From Rhodobacteraceae bacterium HLUCCO07 (GTDB lineage Bacteria; Pseudomonadota; Alphaproteobacteria; Rhodobacterales; Rhodobacteraceae), in assembly GCA_001314705.1 (NCBI GenBank), contig LJSU01000016.1, positions 124,001 to 188,000 on the forward strand: a DNA stretch of 64,000 nucleotides, written 5' to 3'. This document shows positions 1 to 10,254 of this stretch, in pieces. Numbering within the stretch: position 1 is the stretch's first letter; every line of letters starts with the position of its first letter. The position numbers and the translations under genes are program-made. The notes under the pieces are model-generated. The model was given only the letters and a program-made list of their open reading frames with translations, ran no database searches and had not been told where the DNA came from.

Positions 1-1373
1 GGCATAATGGCGGCACCGGGGCAAGCCCGGCGACATCCATCAAGTATGCCGGCCTGCCATGGGAGATGGGCCTGACCGAGGCGCACCAGGTTCTGGCGAT
101 GAACAAGCTGCGCGAGCGGGTGACATTGCGCACCGACGGCGGGCTGCGCACCGGGCGCGATATCGTGATGGCCGCGATGATGGGGGCCGAGGAATACGGC
201 ATCGGGACCGCCGCGCTCATCTCGATGGGGTGCATCATGGTGCGACAGTGCCAGTCGAACACCTGTCCGGTCGGGGTCTGCACGCAGGATGAAGACCTGC
301 GCGCGAAATTCACAGGCAGCGCGGAAAAGGTGGTGAACCTGATCACCTTCTATGCCCAGGAAGTGCGCGAGATCCTTGCCAGCATCGGCGCGCGCAGCCT
401 TGGCGAGGTGATCGGGCGTGCCGATCTTCTCAGCCAGGTCAGCCGCGGGGCCGACCATCTTGACGATCTCGATCTCAACCCGCTGTTGATCACGGTCGAT
501 GGCGCGAAGGACATCGTTTATAACCGCGAAAGAAAACCCAACAAGGTGCCCGCGACGCTGGATGCGGAGATCGTGCGCGATGCGCGGCGGTTCCTCGAGG
601 ACGGGGAGAAAATGCAGCTTTCCTATGCGGTGCAGAACACGCATCGCACGGTGGGCACGCGGCTCTCGTCCCATATCGTGCGCAATTTCGGCATGCGCAA
701 CGCGCTTCAGCCCGACCACCTGACGGTCAAGCTGACCGGTTCGGCGGGGCAAAGCCTTGGCGCTTTTGCCGCGCCGGGCCTCAAGATCGAGGTGAGCGGG
801 GACGCCAACGACTATGTCGGCAAGGGGCTTTCGGGCGGGCTTATCGTCGTGCGCCCGCCGATGGCAAGCCCGCTCGTGGCGAGCGAGAACACGATCATTG
901 GTAACACCGTGCTTTACGGCGCGACCGACGGCTATCTGTTCGCGGCTGGCCGCGCGGGCGAGCGGTTCGCGGTGCGCAACTCGGGCGCCAGGGTGGTGAT
1001 CGAGGGCTGCGGCAGCAACGGGTGCGAATACATGACCGGCGGCGTTGCCGTGATCCTGGGTTCGATCGGGGCCAATTTCGGGGCCGGGATGACAGGCGGC
1101 ATGGCCTATCTCCATGATCCTGATGGCGAGGCGCGCAAACTGATGAACATGGAGACCCTTGTCACCTGCCCGGTGACGGTGGCCCATTGGGAACAGGAGT
1201 TGAAGCAGCTGATCGAGCGCCACCTGGCCGAAACCGGAAGCCGCAAGGCCGCCGATATCCTGCAGCATTGGGAGCTTGAACGGGGTCATTTCCTGCAGGT
1301 CTGTCCCAAGGAGATGCTGGACAAGATCGAGTATCCGCTGAGCGAGGAGAAAGGCGCGATTCCCGCGGAATAG
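1..1373 (+). CDS. gltB: Glutamate synthase (NADPH) large subunit, C-terminal part
   Basis: This is the 3' part of the large subunit of glutamate synthase, which transfers the glutamine amide nitrogen to 2-oxoglutarate. The reading frame is open from base 3 and the true start lies outside the window. About 457 codons are visible. They begin in the FMN-binding domain (GGTGASPATSIKYAG near the edge). The [3Fe-4S] cysteines follow in CIMVRQCQSNTCPVGVC. The rest is the C-terminal GXGXG beta-helix domain, with repeated glycine motifs such as EGCGSNGCEYMTGG. The small subunit gltD is not seen downstream. Identification is secure; the truncation is only the window edge. Confidence 0.96.
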   Translation, partial: HNGGTGASPATSIKYAGLPWEMGLTEAHQVLAMNKLRERVTLRTDGGLRTGRDIVMAAMMGAEEYGIGTAALISMGCIMVRQCQSNTCPVGVCTQDEDLRAKFTGSAEKVVNLITFYAQEVREILASIGARSLGEVIGRADLLSQVSRGADHLDDLDLNPLLITVDGAKDIVYNRERKPNKVPATLDAEIVRDARRFLEDGEKMQLSYAVQNTHRTVGTRLSSHIVRNFGMRNALQPDHLTVKLTGSAGQSLGAFAAPGLKIEVSGDANDYVGKGLSGGLIVVRPPMASPLVASENTIIGNTVLYGATDGYLFAAGRAGERFAVRNSGARVVIEGCGSNGCEYMTGGVAVILGSIGANFGAGMTGGMAYLHDPDGEARKLMNMETLVTCPVTVAHWEQELKQLIERHLAETGSRKAADILQHWELERGHFLQVCPKEMLDKIEYPLSEEKGAIPAE

Positions 1374-1492
1374 GGACTGTTCCATGCCTGCATCCCGGTA
1401 TCGTCAGCCAACCCTCTGTTCAGAGGGATGGCACCGGGGCGGATGCGTTCAAGACACTTTTTCCAGTGCGTGAAACCGCCTATAGCTGGGTC

Positions 1493-2233
1493 GTGGCACA
1501 GAAAGCGAAATCCAGCGGGAAAACCGCCAAACGCGGCGCATGGGTCGATCGGGTGCTCGCACCCTATTGGTGGTTGCAAAAGTGGCTGATCAGGCTGGCG
1601 CTGCTCGCGGTGATCGTGGTTCTGGGCGGAGTCGGGTGGTATTCGGTGACGAACCCGGGCCAGACCCCTTACATGCGGGCCGAGGCGCGTCGACTGGGCG
1701 CGCCGGTCGATCATGCATGGGTGCCGCTCACTTCGGTTGCGCCGGTGATGGCGCGCTCGGTCGTGGCGGCGGAGGATGCCAATTTCTGCCTGCACTGGGG
1801 CTTTGACATGGAAGCGATCCGCACCGCGCTTGACGAGGGATCAGGGCGCGGGGCCTCGACCCTCAGTCAACAGGTGGTGAAGAATGTCTATCTCTGGCAG
1901 GGGCGAAACTGGACCCGCAAGGCGCTGGAGGCGGTGATCACCCCGATCGTCGAGGCAATGTGGTCGAAGCGGCGAATCGTCGAGGTTTACCTCAACGTGG
2001 CGGAGTTCGACGAGGGCGTGTTCGGAATCGATGCAGCCGCCCAGCATTATTTCAGTGTGACACCCGCCGATCTGAGCCCGGTTCAGGCCGCGCGGCTGGC
2101 CGCGGTTCTGCCGAGCCCCAAGACACGCTCCGCGGCCCGGCCGGAGCGCGGGCTTGCACTTCGGGCCACGGCGATCATGGACGGGGCGGAAACAATTCGC
2201 CGGGATGGGCGGGCAAGCTGTTTCGAGGATTGA
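1493..2233 (+). CDS. mtgA: Monofunctional biosynthetic peptidoglycan transglycosylase
   Basis: A GT51 glycosyltransferase that polymerises lipid II into glycan strands at the inner membrane. After a basic N-terminus there is one membrane anchor (LALLAVIVVLGGVGWY). Family motifs follow in order: EDANFCLHWGFD with the catalytic Glu, GASTLSQQVVKN, RKALEAVITPIVEAMW and VYLNVAEF. There is no transpeptidase domain, and the length of about 246 aa fits monofunctional MtgA. The frame is open further upstream to a GTG at 1466, but the GTG at 1493 gives an N-terminus (MAQKAK) more like the family, so I chose it. No strong ribosome binding site decides between them. Confidence 0.9.
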   Translation: MAQKAKSSGKTAKRGAWVDRVLAPYWWLQKWLIRLALLAVIVVLGGVGWYSVTNPGQTPYMRAEARRLGAPVDHAWVPLTSVAPVMARSVVAAEDANFCLHWGFDMEAIRTALDEGSGRGASTLSQQVVKNVYLWQGRNWTRKALEAVITPIVEAMWSKRRIVEVYLNVAEFDEGVFGIDAAAQHYFSVTPADLSPVQAARLAAVLPSPKTRSAARPERGLALRATAIMDGAETIRRDGRASCFED

Positions 2234-2289
2234 AAATCCCACGCCAAACCGGCATTGAGGGTGTGTCTTTCACAACCCAGACCTGAGCC

Positions 2290-2955
2290 ATGGCCAAACT
2301 CTATCACGTTCCGCTCTCCCCGTTCTGCCGCAAGGTTCGTCTCAGCCTGGCGGAGAAGAAGATCGAATGTGAGCTGATCGAGGAGCGCTATTGGGAACAG
2401 GACCCCGATTTCCTCCGGCGCAACCCGGCGGGAAAGATCCCGGTCTTGAAGATCGACGGGATGATCCTGTCGGAGAGCGCCGCGATCTGCGAGTATCTCG
2501 AGGAAACCCGGCCCGATGTGCCACTTTTGCCAAGGGATCCGGTCGGGCGGTTCGAGGTGCGGCGTCTCGTCGGGTGGTTCGATGACAAGTTCCACCGTGA
2601 AGTGACCGCGAACCTTGTCTATGAGCGGGTCAACAAGAAGGTGATGAAGCAGGGGTACCCGGATTCCAAGAACGTCAAGACCGGGTCGCAGAAGATCAAG
2701 TATCACCTCGATTACATGGCCTGGCTTCTGGATCAGCGGCGATGGCTGGCCGGTGACGTGTTAACCCTGGCCGATTTCGCCGCGGCGGCGCACCTGTCCG
2801 CGCTCGACTATATCTCGGACGTGGATTGGAACCGAAGCGAGGTGGTCAAGGATTGGTATGCCAAGATCAAGTCGCGGCCCGCGTTTCGCGGCATCCTGGC
2901 CGATCAGGTGCCGGGATTTCCACCGCCGGCGCATTATGCCGACCTGGATTTCTGA
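2290..2955 (+). CDS. Glutathione S-transferase family protein
   Basis: A 221-aa cytosolic GST-fold protein. The N-terminal thioredoxin-like domain carries SPFCRKVRLSLAEK, then NPAGKIPVL with the cis-proline, and ESAAICEYLEE, which is the glutathione-contact segment. The C-terminal half is the all-helical GST domain with WLAGDVLTLADFAAA. The substrate cannot be inferred. It lies in line between mtgA and queG, with a hairpin and a repeated intergenic element just downstream. The ATG start at 2290 leaves the full thioredoxin-like fold intact. Confidence 0.88.
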   Translation: MAKLYHVPLSPFCRKVRLSLAEKKIECELIEERYWEQDPDFLRRNPAGKIPVLKIDGMILSESAAICEYLEETRPDVPLLPRDPVGRFEVRRLVGWFDDKFHREVTANLVYERVNKKVMKQGYPDSKNVKTGSQKIKYHLDYMAWLLDQRRWLAGDVLTLADFAAAAHLSALDYISDVDWNRSEVVKDWYAKIKSRPAFRGILADQVPGFPPPAHYADLDF

Positions 2956-2957
2956 AT

Positions 2958-2972
2958 GGGGGCGTTGCCCCC
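2958..2972 (+). other. GC-rich hairpin after the glutathione S-transferase gene
   Basis: A perfect stem GGGGGC / GCCCCC with a GTT loop directly follows the stop codon of the glutathione S-transferase gene. No T-run follows, so it is not a classical intrinsic terminator. It precedes the repeated GAGTATTT element that abuts queG, and may form one 3' structure with it. Confidence 0.5.
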
Positions 2973-2982
2973 ATACCCCCAA

Positions 2983-3004
2983 GAGTATTTTCGGCAAGAT
3001 GAAG
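2983..3004 (+). repeat. Intergenic repeat, copy 1 (GAGTATTT...GGCAAGATGAAG)
   Basis: A 22-base intergenic sequence that matches 20 of 22 positions at 48088-48109. This copy ends one base before the ATG of queG, so it also occupies the ribosome-binding region of that gene. I recall similar strings at gene ends in other Rhodobacterales genomes, but that is memory and not a search result. Confidence 0.6.
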
Positions 3005-3005
3005 C

Positions 3006-4031
3006 ATGGGGCATGATCTGAAAACCCGGCTGGTGGAGCGCGCGCGTGCCGAAGGTTTCGCGGCGGCGCGGATATGTCGGCCATGGGATGTCCCGCATGT
3101 GATGGGGGATCTAAGTGGGTTTCTGGCCGAAGGTTATCACGGCAGCATGGGCTGGCTGGCCGAACGGGTGCAGTGGCGGGGCGACCCGGCCGCGCTTTGG
3201 CCCGAGGCACAGTCAGTGATCGTTCTGGCGGAAAATTACGGGGCCGGGGAGATTGAACCTGTGCCGGATCATGCCGGAACAGTGTCGATTTATGCGCGCA
3301 ACCGGGATTACCACGACGTGGTCAAGAAGCGGCTCAAGCGGGTGGCGCGGTGGCTGATCGAGGAGGCAGGGGGCGAGCTCAAGGTCTTTGTCGATACCGC
3401 GCCGGTGCCGGAAAAACCGCTGGGACAGGCGGCGGGACTGGGGTGGCAGGGCAAGCATACCAACCTGGTGAGCAGGGAATTGGGGAGCTGGTTCTTCATC
3501 GGTTCGATCTTTACCACGCTGGACCTGTCGGCGGACCCGCCGGAGGTGGATCATTGCGGGTCGTGCCGGGCCTGTCTCGATGCGTGTCCGACCGGGGCGT
3601 TTCCGGCGCCGTACAGGATCGACGCGCGGCGCTGCATTTCCTATCTCACGATCGAGCACAAGGGGCCGGTGGATGAAGCACTGCGGCCAATGCTCGGCAA
3701 CCGGATCTACGGTTGTGACGATTGCCTTGCCGCCTGTCCGTGGAACAAGTTCGCCGTGGCGGCCAGCGAGGTGAAATACCATGCCCGCGAGGATCTGATC
3801 GCGCCGCCACTGGCGGAGTTGGCAGGACTGGACGATGTCCAGTTCCGGCAGAAATTCAGCGGCTCGCCGATCAAGCGGATCGGGCGGGGGCGGTTTGTCA
3901 GAAACGTACTTTACGCCATCGGGAACTCGGGTGATCCCGGGCTGATCCCGGTGGCGCAGGCGCTTGTCGATGACCCAGAACCCGTGGTGGCGGATGCGGC
4001 GCGCTGGGCCGTCGAGAGGTTGCGGGGATGA
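3006..4031 (+). CDS. queG: Epoxyqueuosine reductase
   Basis: QueG is the cobalamin- and Fe-S-dependent enzyme that reduces epoxyqueuosine to queuosine in tRNA. The 341-aa protein has the N-terminal QueG domain, including the segment [19 protein letters not shown]. Two ferredoxin-like cysteine clusters follow: [18 protein letters not shown] and [12 protein letters not shown]. The C-terminal tail has the HEAT-like repeat end ([19 protein letters not shown]). Its stop overlaps the start of the next gene as ATGA, which indicates translational coupling. The function is assigned from the family motifs with high confidence. Confidence 0.93.
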   Translation: MGHDLKTRLVERARAEGFAAARICRPWDVPHVMGDLSGFLAEGYHGSMGWLAERVQWRGDPAALWPEAQSVIVLAENYGAGEIEPVPDHAGTVSIYARNRDYHDVVKKRLKRVARWLIEEAGGELKVFVDTAPVPEKPLGQAAGLGWQGKHTNLVSRELGSWFFIGSIFTTLDLSADPPEVDHCGSCRACLDACPTGAFPAPYRIDARRCISYLTIEHKGPVDEALRPMLGNRIYGCDDCLAACPWNKFAVAASEVKYHAREDLIAPPLAELAGLDDVQFRQKFSGSPIKRIGRGRFVRNVLYAIGNSGDPGLIPVAQALVDDPEPVVADAARWAVERLRG

Positions 4032-6022
4032 GCCTTCTTCTGGGGGTGGACACGGGCGGCACCTATACCGATGCCGCCCTGGTCCGGGATGAGCGCGAGG
4101 TCGTGGCGCGCGCCAAGGCGCTGACCACGCGGCACGACCTGGCCGAGGGGATCGGCAAGGCGGTGTCCGAAGTTCTCGCGGCAGCTGACGCACAGCCTGG
4201 CGAGGTGAGCCTGGCCGCGCTTTCGACGACATTGGCAACCAATGCACTGGTCGAGGGGCAAGGCGGGCGGGTTGGATTGGTCTATATCGGATTCTCCAAG
4301 GCGGACCTTACGCGGAGCGGTCTGGATCGCGCGTTGAACGGTGAACCGGTATTGTTGCTGGACGGTGGCCACGATCACGCGGGCGTTGCACGCTCTGCGC
4401 TTGATCTTGACGAGATTTTGGCCTGGTTAGAGACGATCCAGGACGTGTCGGGCTTTGCCGTGGCAAGCCAGTTCGCAACCCGCAACCCCGAGCACGAGAA
4501 CGCGGTGGCGGAGATGATACGGACCCGGACGGGCAAGCCGGTGTCCTGTTCGCATCACCTTTCGGCGCGGTTGAACGGGCCCAAGCGGGCGCTGACGGCG
4601 CTTTTGAACGCTCGGCTGATCGGGATGATCACGCGGCTGATCGCACGGGCCGAGGCGAGATTGGGCGAGATGGGCATTGATGCGCCCTTGATGGTGGTGC
4701 GGGGGGATGGCGCGCTCATTTCCGCGGCGGTGGCACGCGAAAGGCCGATCGAGACGATCCTGAGTGGACCCGCCGCATCGCTCGTGGGGGCAGCGTGGTT
4801 GACCGGGATGCGCGATGCGCTGGTGTCGGATATCGGGGGGACAACCACGGATGTGGCCCTTTTGCGTGATGGCAAGCCCGAGATCGACCCGGAGGGGGCA
4901 CAGGTGGGTGGGTTTCGCACGATGGTCGAAGCCGTCGCGATGCGCACGACCGGATTGGGCGGTGACAGCGAGGTGCGGCTTGCAACCGAGGGCCTGGCCG
5001 GTGGGATCGAATTGGGGCCCCGGCGGGTGGTGCCGGTGAGCCTTTTGGCGCTGGAGGCCCCCGAGATCGTCTTGCCGGTTCTGGAAGAACAGCGCCGCGC
5101 GAGCACGGCAAGCGAGTTCGACGGGATTTTCCTGCGGCGGGTCGTCGGTGCGGATGATCAAGGACTTTCGGTTCGGGAAAGCGAGATTCTCGCACGAATC
5201 ACGGGTGTTCATCCGGTTGGTACGGTGTTGCGCGCACGTATGGAGCGGCAGGCGCTGGCGCGGCTTCGGGATCGCGGTATCATCCAGTTTGCCGGGGCGA
5301 CACCATCGGATGCCTGCCATGTGCTGGGGCTATTGAGTACGTGGGATGAGCAGGCGGCCCGGCTTGTGCTTGGGCTGTTGGCACGCAGACGGACGGGGGC
5401 GGGCAACGCCTTGGCGGCGGGGCCGGAAGCGATGGCCCGGATGATTGTTGATCAGCTGACGCGGCAGAGCGTATCGGCCTTGTTAGAGACTGTTCTTTCG
5501 CATGACGAAGGGTTTGGGCCGGGCCATGAACAGCTTGCACGTCATGTCCTGGTGCAGAAGGGGCTGGATGGGCACAAGGGACTTTTGCGCATCGAGGCCG
5601 GCCTGAACATTCCGGTGGTGGGCCTGGGGGCGTCGGCACGCAGTTACTACCCGGCGGTTGGCCGACGACTTGGTTGTGAAATGATCCTGCCCGACGATGG
5701 CGGTGTGGCCAACGCGATCGGAGCGGTCGTGGGGCGCGTCACGATGCGCCGATCGGGGGCCGTGACCTGCCCGGCGGAGGGCTGTTTCCGGACGCATGGC
5801 GCGCAGGGTCCAAGGGATTTCGCCACGGCCGAGGCGGCAATGAACGCACTTGAAGAGGAGCTTGAAACCGTGGTGCGGAGCGAGGCCATGGCGGCCGGGG
5901 CGGATGAAATCGAAATGCGCCGCACAAGGGATATCCGTCACAGCCAGGTCGAGGGGCGCGATGTCTTCATCGAGGCGCAGATCACCCTTGAAGCGACGGG
6001 TCGGCCGCGGATCGCCCGGTGA
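4028..6022 (+). CDS. Hydantoinase/oxoprolinase family protein (HyuA-type, orphan)
   Basis: A 664-aa ATP-dependent amidohydrolase of the hydantoinase A / oxoprolinase family. The N-terminal actin-like phosphate motif is [13 protein letters not shown] (residues about 6-18), and a second phosphate-binding motif, [12 protein letters not shown], lies near residue 267. The HyuB partner subunit usually found next to HyuA is absent here. The gene overlaps queG upstream by four bases and abuts grpE tail-to-tail downstream. The substrate (5-oxoproline, hydantoin, acetone or another) cannot be read from the sequence. It contains two copies of the octamer TTAGAGAC (4427 and 5483), each using the rare Leu codon TTA. 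Confidence 0.85.
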   Translation: MSLLLGVDTGGTYTDAALVRDEREVVARAKALTTRHDLAEGIGKAVSEVLAAADAQPGEVSLAALSTTLATNALVEGQGGRVGLVYIGFSKADLTRSGLDRALNGEPVLLLDGGHDHAGVARSALDLDEILAWLETIQDVSGFAVASQFATRNPEHENAVAEMIRTRTGKPVSCSHHLSARLNGPKRALTALLNARLIGMITRLIARAEARLGEMGIDAPLMVVRGDGALISAAVARERPIETILSGPAASLVGAAWLTGMRDALVSDIGGTTTDVALLRDGKPEIDPEGAQVGGFRTMVEAVAMRTTGLGGDSEVRLATEGLAGGIELGPRRVVPVSLLALEAPEIVLPVLEEQRRASTASEFDGIFLRRVVGADDQGLSVRESEILARITGVHPVGTVLRARMERQALARLRDRGIIQFAGATPSDACHVLGLLSTWDEQAARLVLGLLARRRTGAGNALAAGPEAMARMIVDQLTRQSVSALLETVLSHDEGFGPGHEQLARHVLVQKGLDGHKGLLRIEAGLNIPVVGLGASARSYYPAVGRRLGCEMILPDDGGVANAIGAVVGRVTMRRSGAVTCPAEGCFRTHGAQGPRDFATAEAAMNALEEELETVVRSEAMAAGADEIEMRRTRDIRHSQVEGRDVFIEAQITLEATGRPRIAR

Positions 6023-6586
6023 TCACCCTTTCGGCGTGGAGGACACGCCGACCTGTGCGGGGCGCAGCAGGCGGTCGTGCAACATGAACCCTTCGGTCGA
6101 GACCTGGATGATGTCACCGGCATTGGTGCCGGGCACCGGGGCCTCGAACATCGCCTCGTGGACCTGGGGATCGAAGCGGTCTCCGACCTGTGGCGAGATC
6201 ACCGTGATCCCGTGCTTGCCGAAGACGTTGAGAAGTTCACGCATCGTGAGCTCGATACCTTCGATCAGGGCGGTCGACATCTCGCGTTGCTCGTCGGTGA
6301 CAGCTTCGAGTGCCCGTTTCATGTTGTCATAAACCGGGAGCATGTCACGGGCGAGTTTCGAACCACCGTATTGTTCGGCATCGCGGCGCATCTTGTCGCC
6401 ACGTTTGCGGGCGTTCTCGGCATCGGCCAGCGCGCGCATGAATTTGTCCTTGAGCGCGTCACGTTCGCTGCGCAGGGCGTCAAGCTCGGCCTCGACAGGG
6501 TCAATTTCGTCCATGTCCTCGGCCAGCTCTTCGGTCTCGGCAGCTGTGATGTCGTCGAGAAACTCTTCTTCCTTGCGCTCTGCCAT
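6023..6586 (-). CDS. grpE: Nucleotide exchange factor GrpE
   Basis: GrpE releases ADP from DnaK in the Hsp70 cycle. The 187-aa protein has an acidic N-terminus, a long coiled-coil helix (PVEAELDALRSERDALKDKF), and the C-terminal beta-wing with FGKHGITVISP and DRFDPQVHEAMF. I start it at the ATG at 6586 (MAERKEEE), which has GAGGTG about nine bases upstream. The frame extends to a GTG at 6598. It lies 8 bases behind the hrcA stop on the same strand, so hrcA-grpE is very likely one heat-shock transcript. Confidence 0.95.
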   Translation of the reverse strand: MAERKEEEFLDDITAAETEELAEDMDEIDPVEAELDALRSERDALKDKFMRALADAENARKRGDKMRRDAEQYGGSKLARDMLPVYDNMKRALEAVTDEQREMSTALIEGIELTMRELLNVFGKHGITVISPQVGDRFDPQVHEAMFEAPVPGTNAGDIIQVSTEGFMLHDRLLRPAQVGVSSTPKG

Positions 6587-6594
6587 GTGTCTAC

Positions 6595-7665
6595 TCACCT
6601 CTGAGTTCGGTCGGAAATCAGGCGTCCGACCAGTTGTGCTGTATAGTCGACGATCGGGACGATGCGCCCGTAGTTGAGGCGCGTGGGGCCGATGACGCCC
6701 ACCGCTCCGATAATCTTACGATCAGCGTTCATATATGGAGACACCACCAAAGAGGAACCCGAAAGTGAGAAAAGTTTGTTCTCCGAACCGATAAAGATGC
6801 GCACGCCCTCGCCCTCTTCGGCCAGTTCAAGGAATTCGGCGATGTCTCGTTTGCGTTCCAGGTCGTCAAAGAGCGTCTTGATGCGGTCGAGGCCGTCTTC
6901 TCCCTCATCGTCTGACAGGAGGTGCGAGCGGCCTCGCACGATCAGGCGTTCGTTGGTTTCGCCCTGCCCATCCCAGACGGCAAGTCCGCTCTCGACCAGC
7001 CCATGGGCGAGTTGGTCGATTTCGCGGCGGCGCGATTCGATCTCGGCGCGCATCACCGTGTTGACCTCGGATAGGGTGCGCCCCTCGATGATGGCATTGA
7101 GGAAATTCGCGGCCTCCCGCATGGCGCTGGGGGTGGCACCGGGGGGTGGTGCGAAAACGCGGTTCTCGACATGTCCGTCAGCATAGACAAGCACGACCAG
7201 GGCGCGGTCATGGGCGAGGGAGACGAACTCGATATGCTTGATCGGTGCCTCGGTTTTCGGTGCAAGCACGAGCGACGCCCCGCGGGTGACACCGGAGAGG
7301 GCCGAGCCGATCCGGTCAAGCATCGAGTTGACGTCGCCCGAATTGGTGCCGAGGGTTTCATCGAGTTTCTGGCGGTCGTCATTCTGAAGGTCGGACACTT
7401 CGAGCAGGCCATCGACGAACATGCGCAGCCCGATCTGGGTCGGAATGCGACCAGCGGAGACATGCGGGCTGTCGAGCAGCCCGAGAAATTCGAGATCCTG
7501 CATCACGTTGCGGATGGTCGCCGCGCTGACCTTTTCGCTCATCGTTCGGGTGAGCGTGCGAGAGCCGACGGGATCGCCGGTTTCTAGATAGGATTCGACG
7601 ACGCGGCGAAACACTTCGCGCGAGCGGTGATTGAGTTCTTCCAGGAGTTTACTGCTGTCTTTCAT
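6595..7665 (-). CDS. hrcA: Heat-inducible transcription repressor HrcA
   Basis: HrcA is the repressor that binds CIRCE operators at groESL and related heat-shock genes. The 356-aa protein has an N-terminal winged helix (YLETGDPVGSRTLTRTM) with TIRNVMQDLEFLGLL and SPHVSAGRIPTQIGLRMFVD. The GAF-like and C-terminal domains follow, ending in RLNYGRIVPIVDYTAQLV. The frame is open 121 codons further upstream, but homology begins at MKDSSKLLEELNHRS, so I use the ATG at 7665. No CIRCE inverted repeat is visible in the 118-base gap shared with the divergent rph. Confidence 0.95.
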   Translation of the reverse strand: MKDSSKLLEELNHRSREVFRRVVESYLETGDPVGSRTLTRTMSEKVSAATIRNVMQDLEFLGLLDSPHVSAGRIPTQIGLRMFVDGLLEVSDLQNDDRQKLDETLGTNSGDVNSMLDRIGSALSGVTRGASLVLAPKTEAPIKHIEFVSLAHDRALVVLVYADGHVENRVFAPPPGATPSAMREAANFLNAIIEGRTLSEVNTVMRAEIESRRREIDQLAHGLVESGLAVWDGQGETNERLIVRGRSHLLSDDEGEDGLDRIKTLFDDLERKRDIAEFLELAEEGEGVRIFIGSENKLFSLSGSSLVVSPYMNADRKIIGAVGVIGPTRLNYGRIVPIVDYTAQLVGRLISDRTQR

Positions 7666-7783
7666 GATGTCGATCCGATCACGGCAGCGTGCATTAGATG
7701 TGTCAGGCCACAAAAGGTCAATCGGGGTTGCGCTTTGCACGGGGCCACCTGTATCCCGTGGACAACCATAGAAAGGAATGACC

Positions 7784-8500
7784 ATGCGGCCCTCGGGTAG
7801 AGACTTAAGTGAAATGCGGCCCGTTTCAATCGAAACCGGTGTCACGAAACACGCGGAAGGATCCTGCATGATCCGCGTGGGCGATACACACGTCCTGTGC
7901 ACCGCGACGATCGAGGATCGCGTGCCACCTTTCGTGAAAGGCACGGGGCTGGGCTGGGTGACGGCGGAATACGGGATGTTGCCGCGCTCGACGGGCAGCC
8001 GGATGCGGCGTGAGGCCACTGCCGGCAAGCAGGGCGGCCGGACCGTCGAGATTCAACGCCTGATTGGCCGATCGCTGCGCGCCGGGGTCGATCGCGTTGC
8101 ATTGGGCGAACGGCAGATCACGGTGGATTGCGATGTCATCCAGGCCGATGGTGGCACGCGCTGCGCGGCAATCACCGGCGGCTGGGTTGCGTTGCGGCTG
8201 GCAGTCAACAAGTTGATGAACGCGGGTGACGTGATTTCTAACCCGCTGGTGGAGCCCGTGGCAGCGGTGTCTTGCGGCATCTATGCCGGGCAACCGGTGC
8301 TTGACCTCGATTACCTCGAGGACAGCGAGGCCGGGGTGGACGGAAATTTCGTCATGCTGGGCAACGGTCGCCTTATCGAGGTGCAGATGAGCGCCGAGGG
8401 CGCGACATTCACGCGCGAGCAGATGGATACGTTGATGGAGCTGGCGGCAAGCGGTGTGGGTGAGCTGGCCACGATGCAGAAGGCGGCGTCAGGTGCGTAG
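7784..8500 (+). CDS. rph: Ribonuclease PH
   Basis: A phosphorolytic 3'-5' exoribonuclease that trims tRNA 3' ends. The 238-aa protein starts [19 protein letters not shown] and carries the RNase PH core ([21 protein letters not shown], split over residues about 65-85), [16 protein letters not shown], the catalytic region [12 protein letters not shown], and a C-terminal [15 protein letters not shown]. Two ATGs are in frame. The second, at 7784, is about six bases behind the AAAGGA ribosome binding site (7772-7777), and the first is too close to it. It overlaps rdgB by 8 bases, matching the frequent rph-rdgB-hemW order. Confidence 0.96.
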   Translation: MRPSGRDLSEMRPVSIETGVTKHAEGSCMIRVGDTHVLCTATIEDRVPPFVKGTGLGWVTAEYGMLPRSTGSRMRREATAGKQGGRTVEIQRLIGRSLRAGVDRVALGERQITVDCDVIQADGGTRCAAITGGWVALRLAVNKLMNAGDVISNPLVEPVAAVSCGIYAGQPVLDLDYLEDSEAGVDGNFVMLGNGRLIEVQMSAEGATFTREQMDTLMELAASGVGELATMQKAASGA

Positions 8501-9101
8501 GTTCGACGGTTCCGACCTTGTGATCGCAACGCACAACAAGGGCAAGTTGCGGGAGATTTCAGCCTTGTTAGAGCCGTTCGGCGTGCGCGTCAGCTCGGCC
8601 TCGGAACATGGTCTGGAAGAGCCGGACGAGACCGAGGACACGTTCGCCGGAAACGCCCGGATCAAGGCGCATTTTGCAGCCCGCGGGACCGGTCTGCCGG
8701 CCCTTTCGGATGACAGCGGGCTCATGGTGACGGCGCTTGACGGTGCGCCCGGTGTCTATACCGCAGACTGGGCGGAAACACCCCAAGGCCGCGATTTTGC
8801 GATGGCGATGCAAAAGGTCTGGACCCTGCTCGAGAACGAGAATGCACCGTTCCCGCGCAAGGCGGCCTTTGTTTGCACGCTTTGCCTCGCCTGGCCGGAC
8901 GGACATGACGAGGTTTTCGAAGGACGGGTCGAAGGACAGGTCGTGTGGCCAATGCGGGGCGAGAATGGGTTCGGTTTCGACCCGATGTTCCTACCCGATG
9001 GTGAAGAGGAAACCTTTGGAGAGATGGACCCCGAACGCAAACATGCGATGAGTCATCGTGCGGATGCGTTCCGGCAACTCGTGCAGGGCTGCTTTGACTG
9101 A
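8493..9101 (+). CDS. rdgB: XTP/dITP diphosphatase (non-canonical purine NTP pyrophosphatase)
   Basis: This HAM1/RdgB enzyme removes ITP, dITP and XTP from the nucleotide pool. The 202-aa protein has the [11 protein letters not shown] motif, [18 protein letters not shown], and [15 protein letters not shown] with the C-terminal MSHRADAF. No ATG lies near the conserved start. The GTG at 8493, inside the rph stop region, gives [18 protein letters not shown] and fits best. It overlaps rph (upstream) and hemW (downstream), each by 8 bases, so the three genes are translationally coupled. Confidence 0.95.
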   Translation: MRRFDGSDLVIATHNKGKLREISALLEPFGVRVSSASEHGLEEPDETEDTFAGNARIKAHFAARGTGLPALSDDSGLMVTALDGAPGVYTADWAETPQGRDFAMAMQKVWTLLENENAPFPRKAAFVCTLCLAWPDGHDEVFEGRVEGQVVWPMRGENGFGFDPMFLPDGEEETFGEMDPERKHAMSHRADAFRQLVQGCFD

Positions 9102-10251
9102 AGACTGGCAGAGTGGCGGCTTCGGGATTTATATTCACTGGCCGTTTTGTGAATCGAAATGCCCCTATTGCGACTTCAACAGCCATGTGGCGGCTGAGAT
9201 CGACGAATCCCGCTGGGTTAGAGCCTATTTGCAAGAGCTTGACCGCTATGCGGCATTGGTGCCCGACCGACTTCTGACCTCGGTCTATTTCGGGGGTGGC
9301 ACACCGAGCCTGATGGCGCCCGACACCGTGGCGACAGTGATGGAGCGCATCCGCCACATTTGGCCGGTGCGCAACGATTTCGAAGTGACGCTCGAAGCCA
9401 ATCCCGGTTCGGTCGAGGCCGGGCGTTTTCGCGGATACGAACAGGCTGGCGTCAACCGCGTTTCGATGGGGGTTCAGGCGCTGAATGACGATGCGCTGCG
9501 GCGCCTGGGGCGCTTGCATTCGGTCAAGGAGGCGCTTTCGGCGTTTGATGTCGCACGAAACCAGTTCGACCGCGTCAGTTTCGACCTGATCTATGCCCGC
9601 CAGGGACAGGCATTGGCGGAATGGGAGACCGAGTTGAAACAGGCGCTGAATCTCGCTGTCGATCACCTTTCGCTCTATCAACTGACCATCGAGCCGGGAA
9701 CCGCTTTTGGCGACCGATACGACAGGGGCCGATTGAGTGGATTGCCAGACGAGGACCTTTCTGCCGATATGTATCAAGCGACGCAGACGCTCTGCGAGGA
9801 TGCAGGGTTTAGCGCCTATGAGGTCTCGAATCATGCGCGAACCGGCTCGGAATCCCGGCATAACCTGATCTATTGGCGATACGGGGATTATGTCGGGATC
9901 GGCCCCGGGGCACATGGGCGCGTGACAATCGGCGGTGATCGGTTTGCGACCGAAACGCCGCTGATTCCCAACGCCTGGCTGGACATGGCGGATGCAGGAA
10001 ACGGTGAAAGCCTGTGCCGAACGTTGGCGCGGCAAGATCAAGCCGAAGAATTCCTGATGATGGGGCTGCGCCTGCGCGACGGGGTGGACCTCGACCGCTA
10101 TGCTCGCCTGCGTGGTGAGCCCGTCGATGCCCATGTTTTAGTCCATCTCGAAGAGATCGGCATGATCTTGCGCGAGGGACAAACAGTCAAGGTGACAGAG
10201 GGCGGCCGCATGGTGTTGAATGCGGTGATCAGAGAGTTTTTGTCAGGATAA
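9094..10251 (+). CDS. hemW: Radical SAM family heme chaperone HemW
   Basis: HemW is a radical SAM protein that binds haem and is often misannotated as coproporphyrinogen III oxidase. The CxxxCxxC cluster motif sits in [17 protein letters not shown]. Further motifs are [11 protein letters not shown] and [14 protein letters not shown], and the C-terminal HemN-like domain ends in the [14 protein letters not shown] segment. A TTG at 9094 overlapping the rdgB stop gives an N-terminus ([15 protein letters not shown]) that fits the family better than the ATG at 9058, which would overlap rdgB more deeply. A TTAGAGCC octamer occurs at 9218. Confidence 0.9.
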   Translation: MTEDWQSGGFGIYIHWPFCESKCPYCDFNSHVAAEIDESRWVRAYLQELDRYAALVPDRLLTSVYFGGGTPSLMAPDTVATVMERIRHIWPVRNDFEVTLEANPGSVEAGRFRGYEQAGVNRVSMGVQALNDDALRRLGRLHSVKEALSAFDVARNQFDRVSFDLIYARQGQALAEWETELKQALNLAVDHLSLYQLTIEPGTAFGDRYDRGRLSGLPDEDLSADMYQATQTLCEDAGFSAYEVSNHARTGSESRHNLIYWRYGDYVGIGPGAHGRVTIGGDRFATETPLIPNAWLDMADAGNGESLCRTLARQDQAEEFLMMGLRLRDGVDLDRYARLRGEPVDAHVLVHLEEIGMILREGQTVKVTEGGRMVLNAVIREFLSG

Positions 10252-10254
10252 GAT

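Noticed and set aside
7666-7783. CIRCE operator in the hrcA-rph intergenic region
   Set aside because: The 9-base inverted repeat TTAGCACTC/GAGTGCTAA is not present, so HrcA autoregulation through a canonical CIRCE is not supported here.
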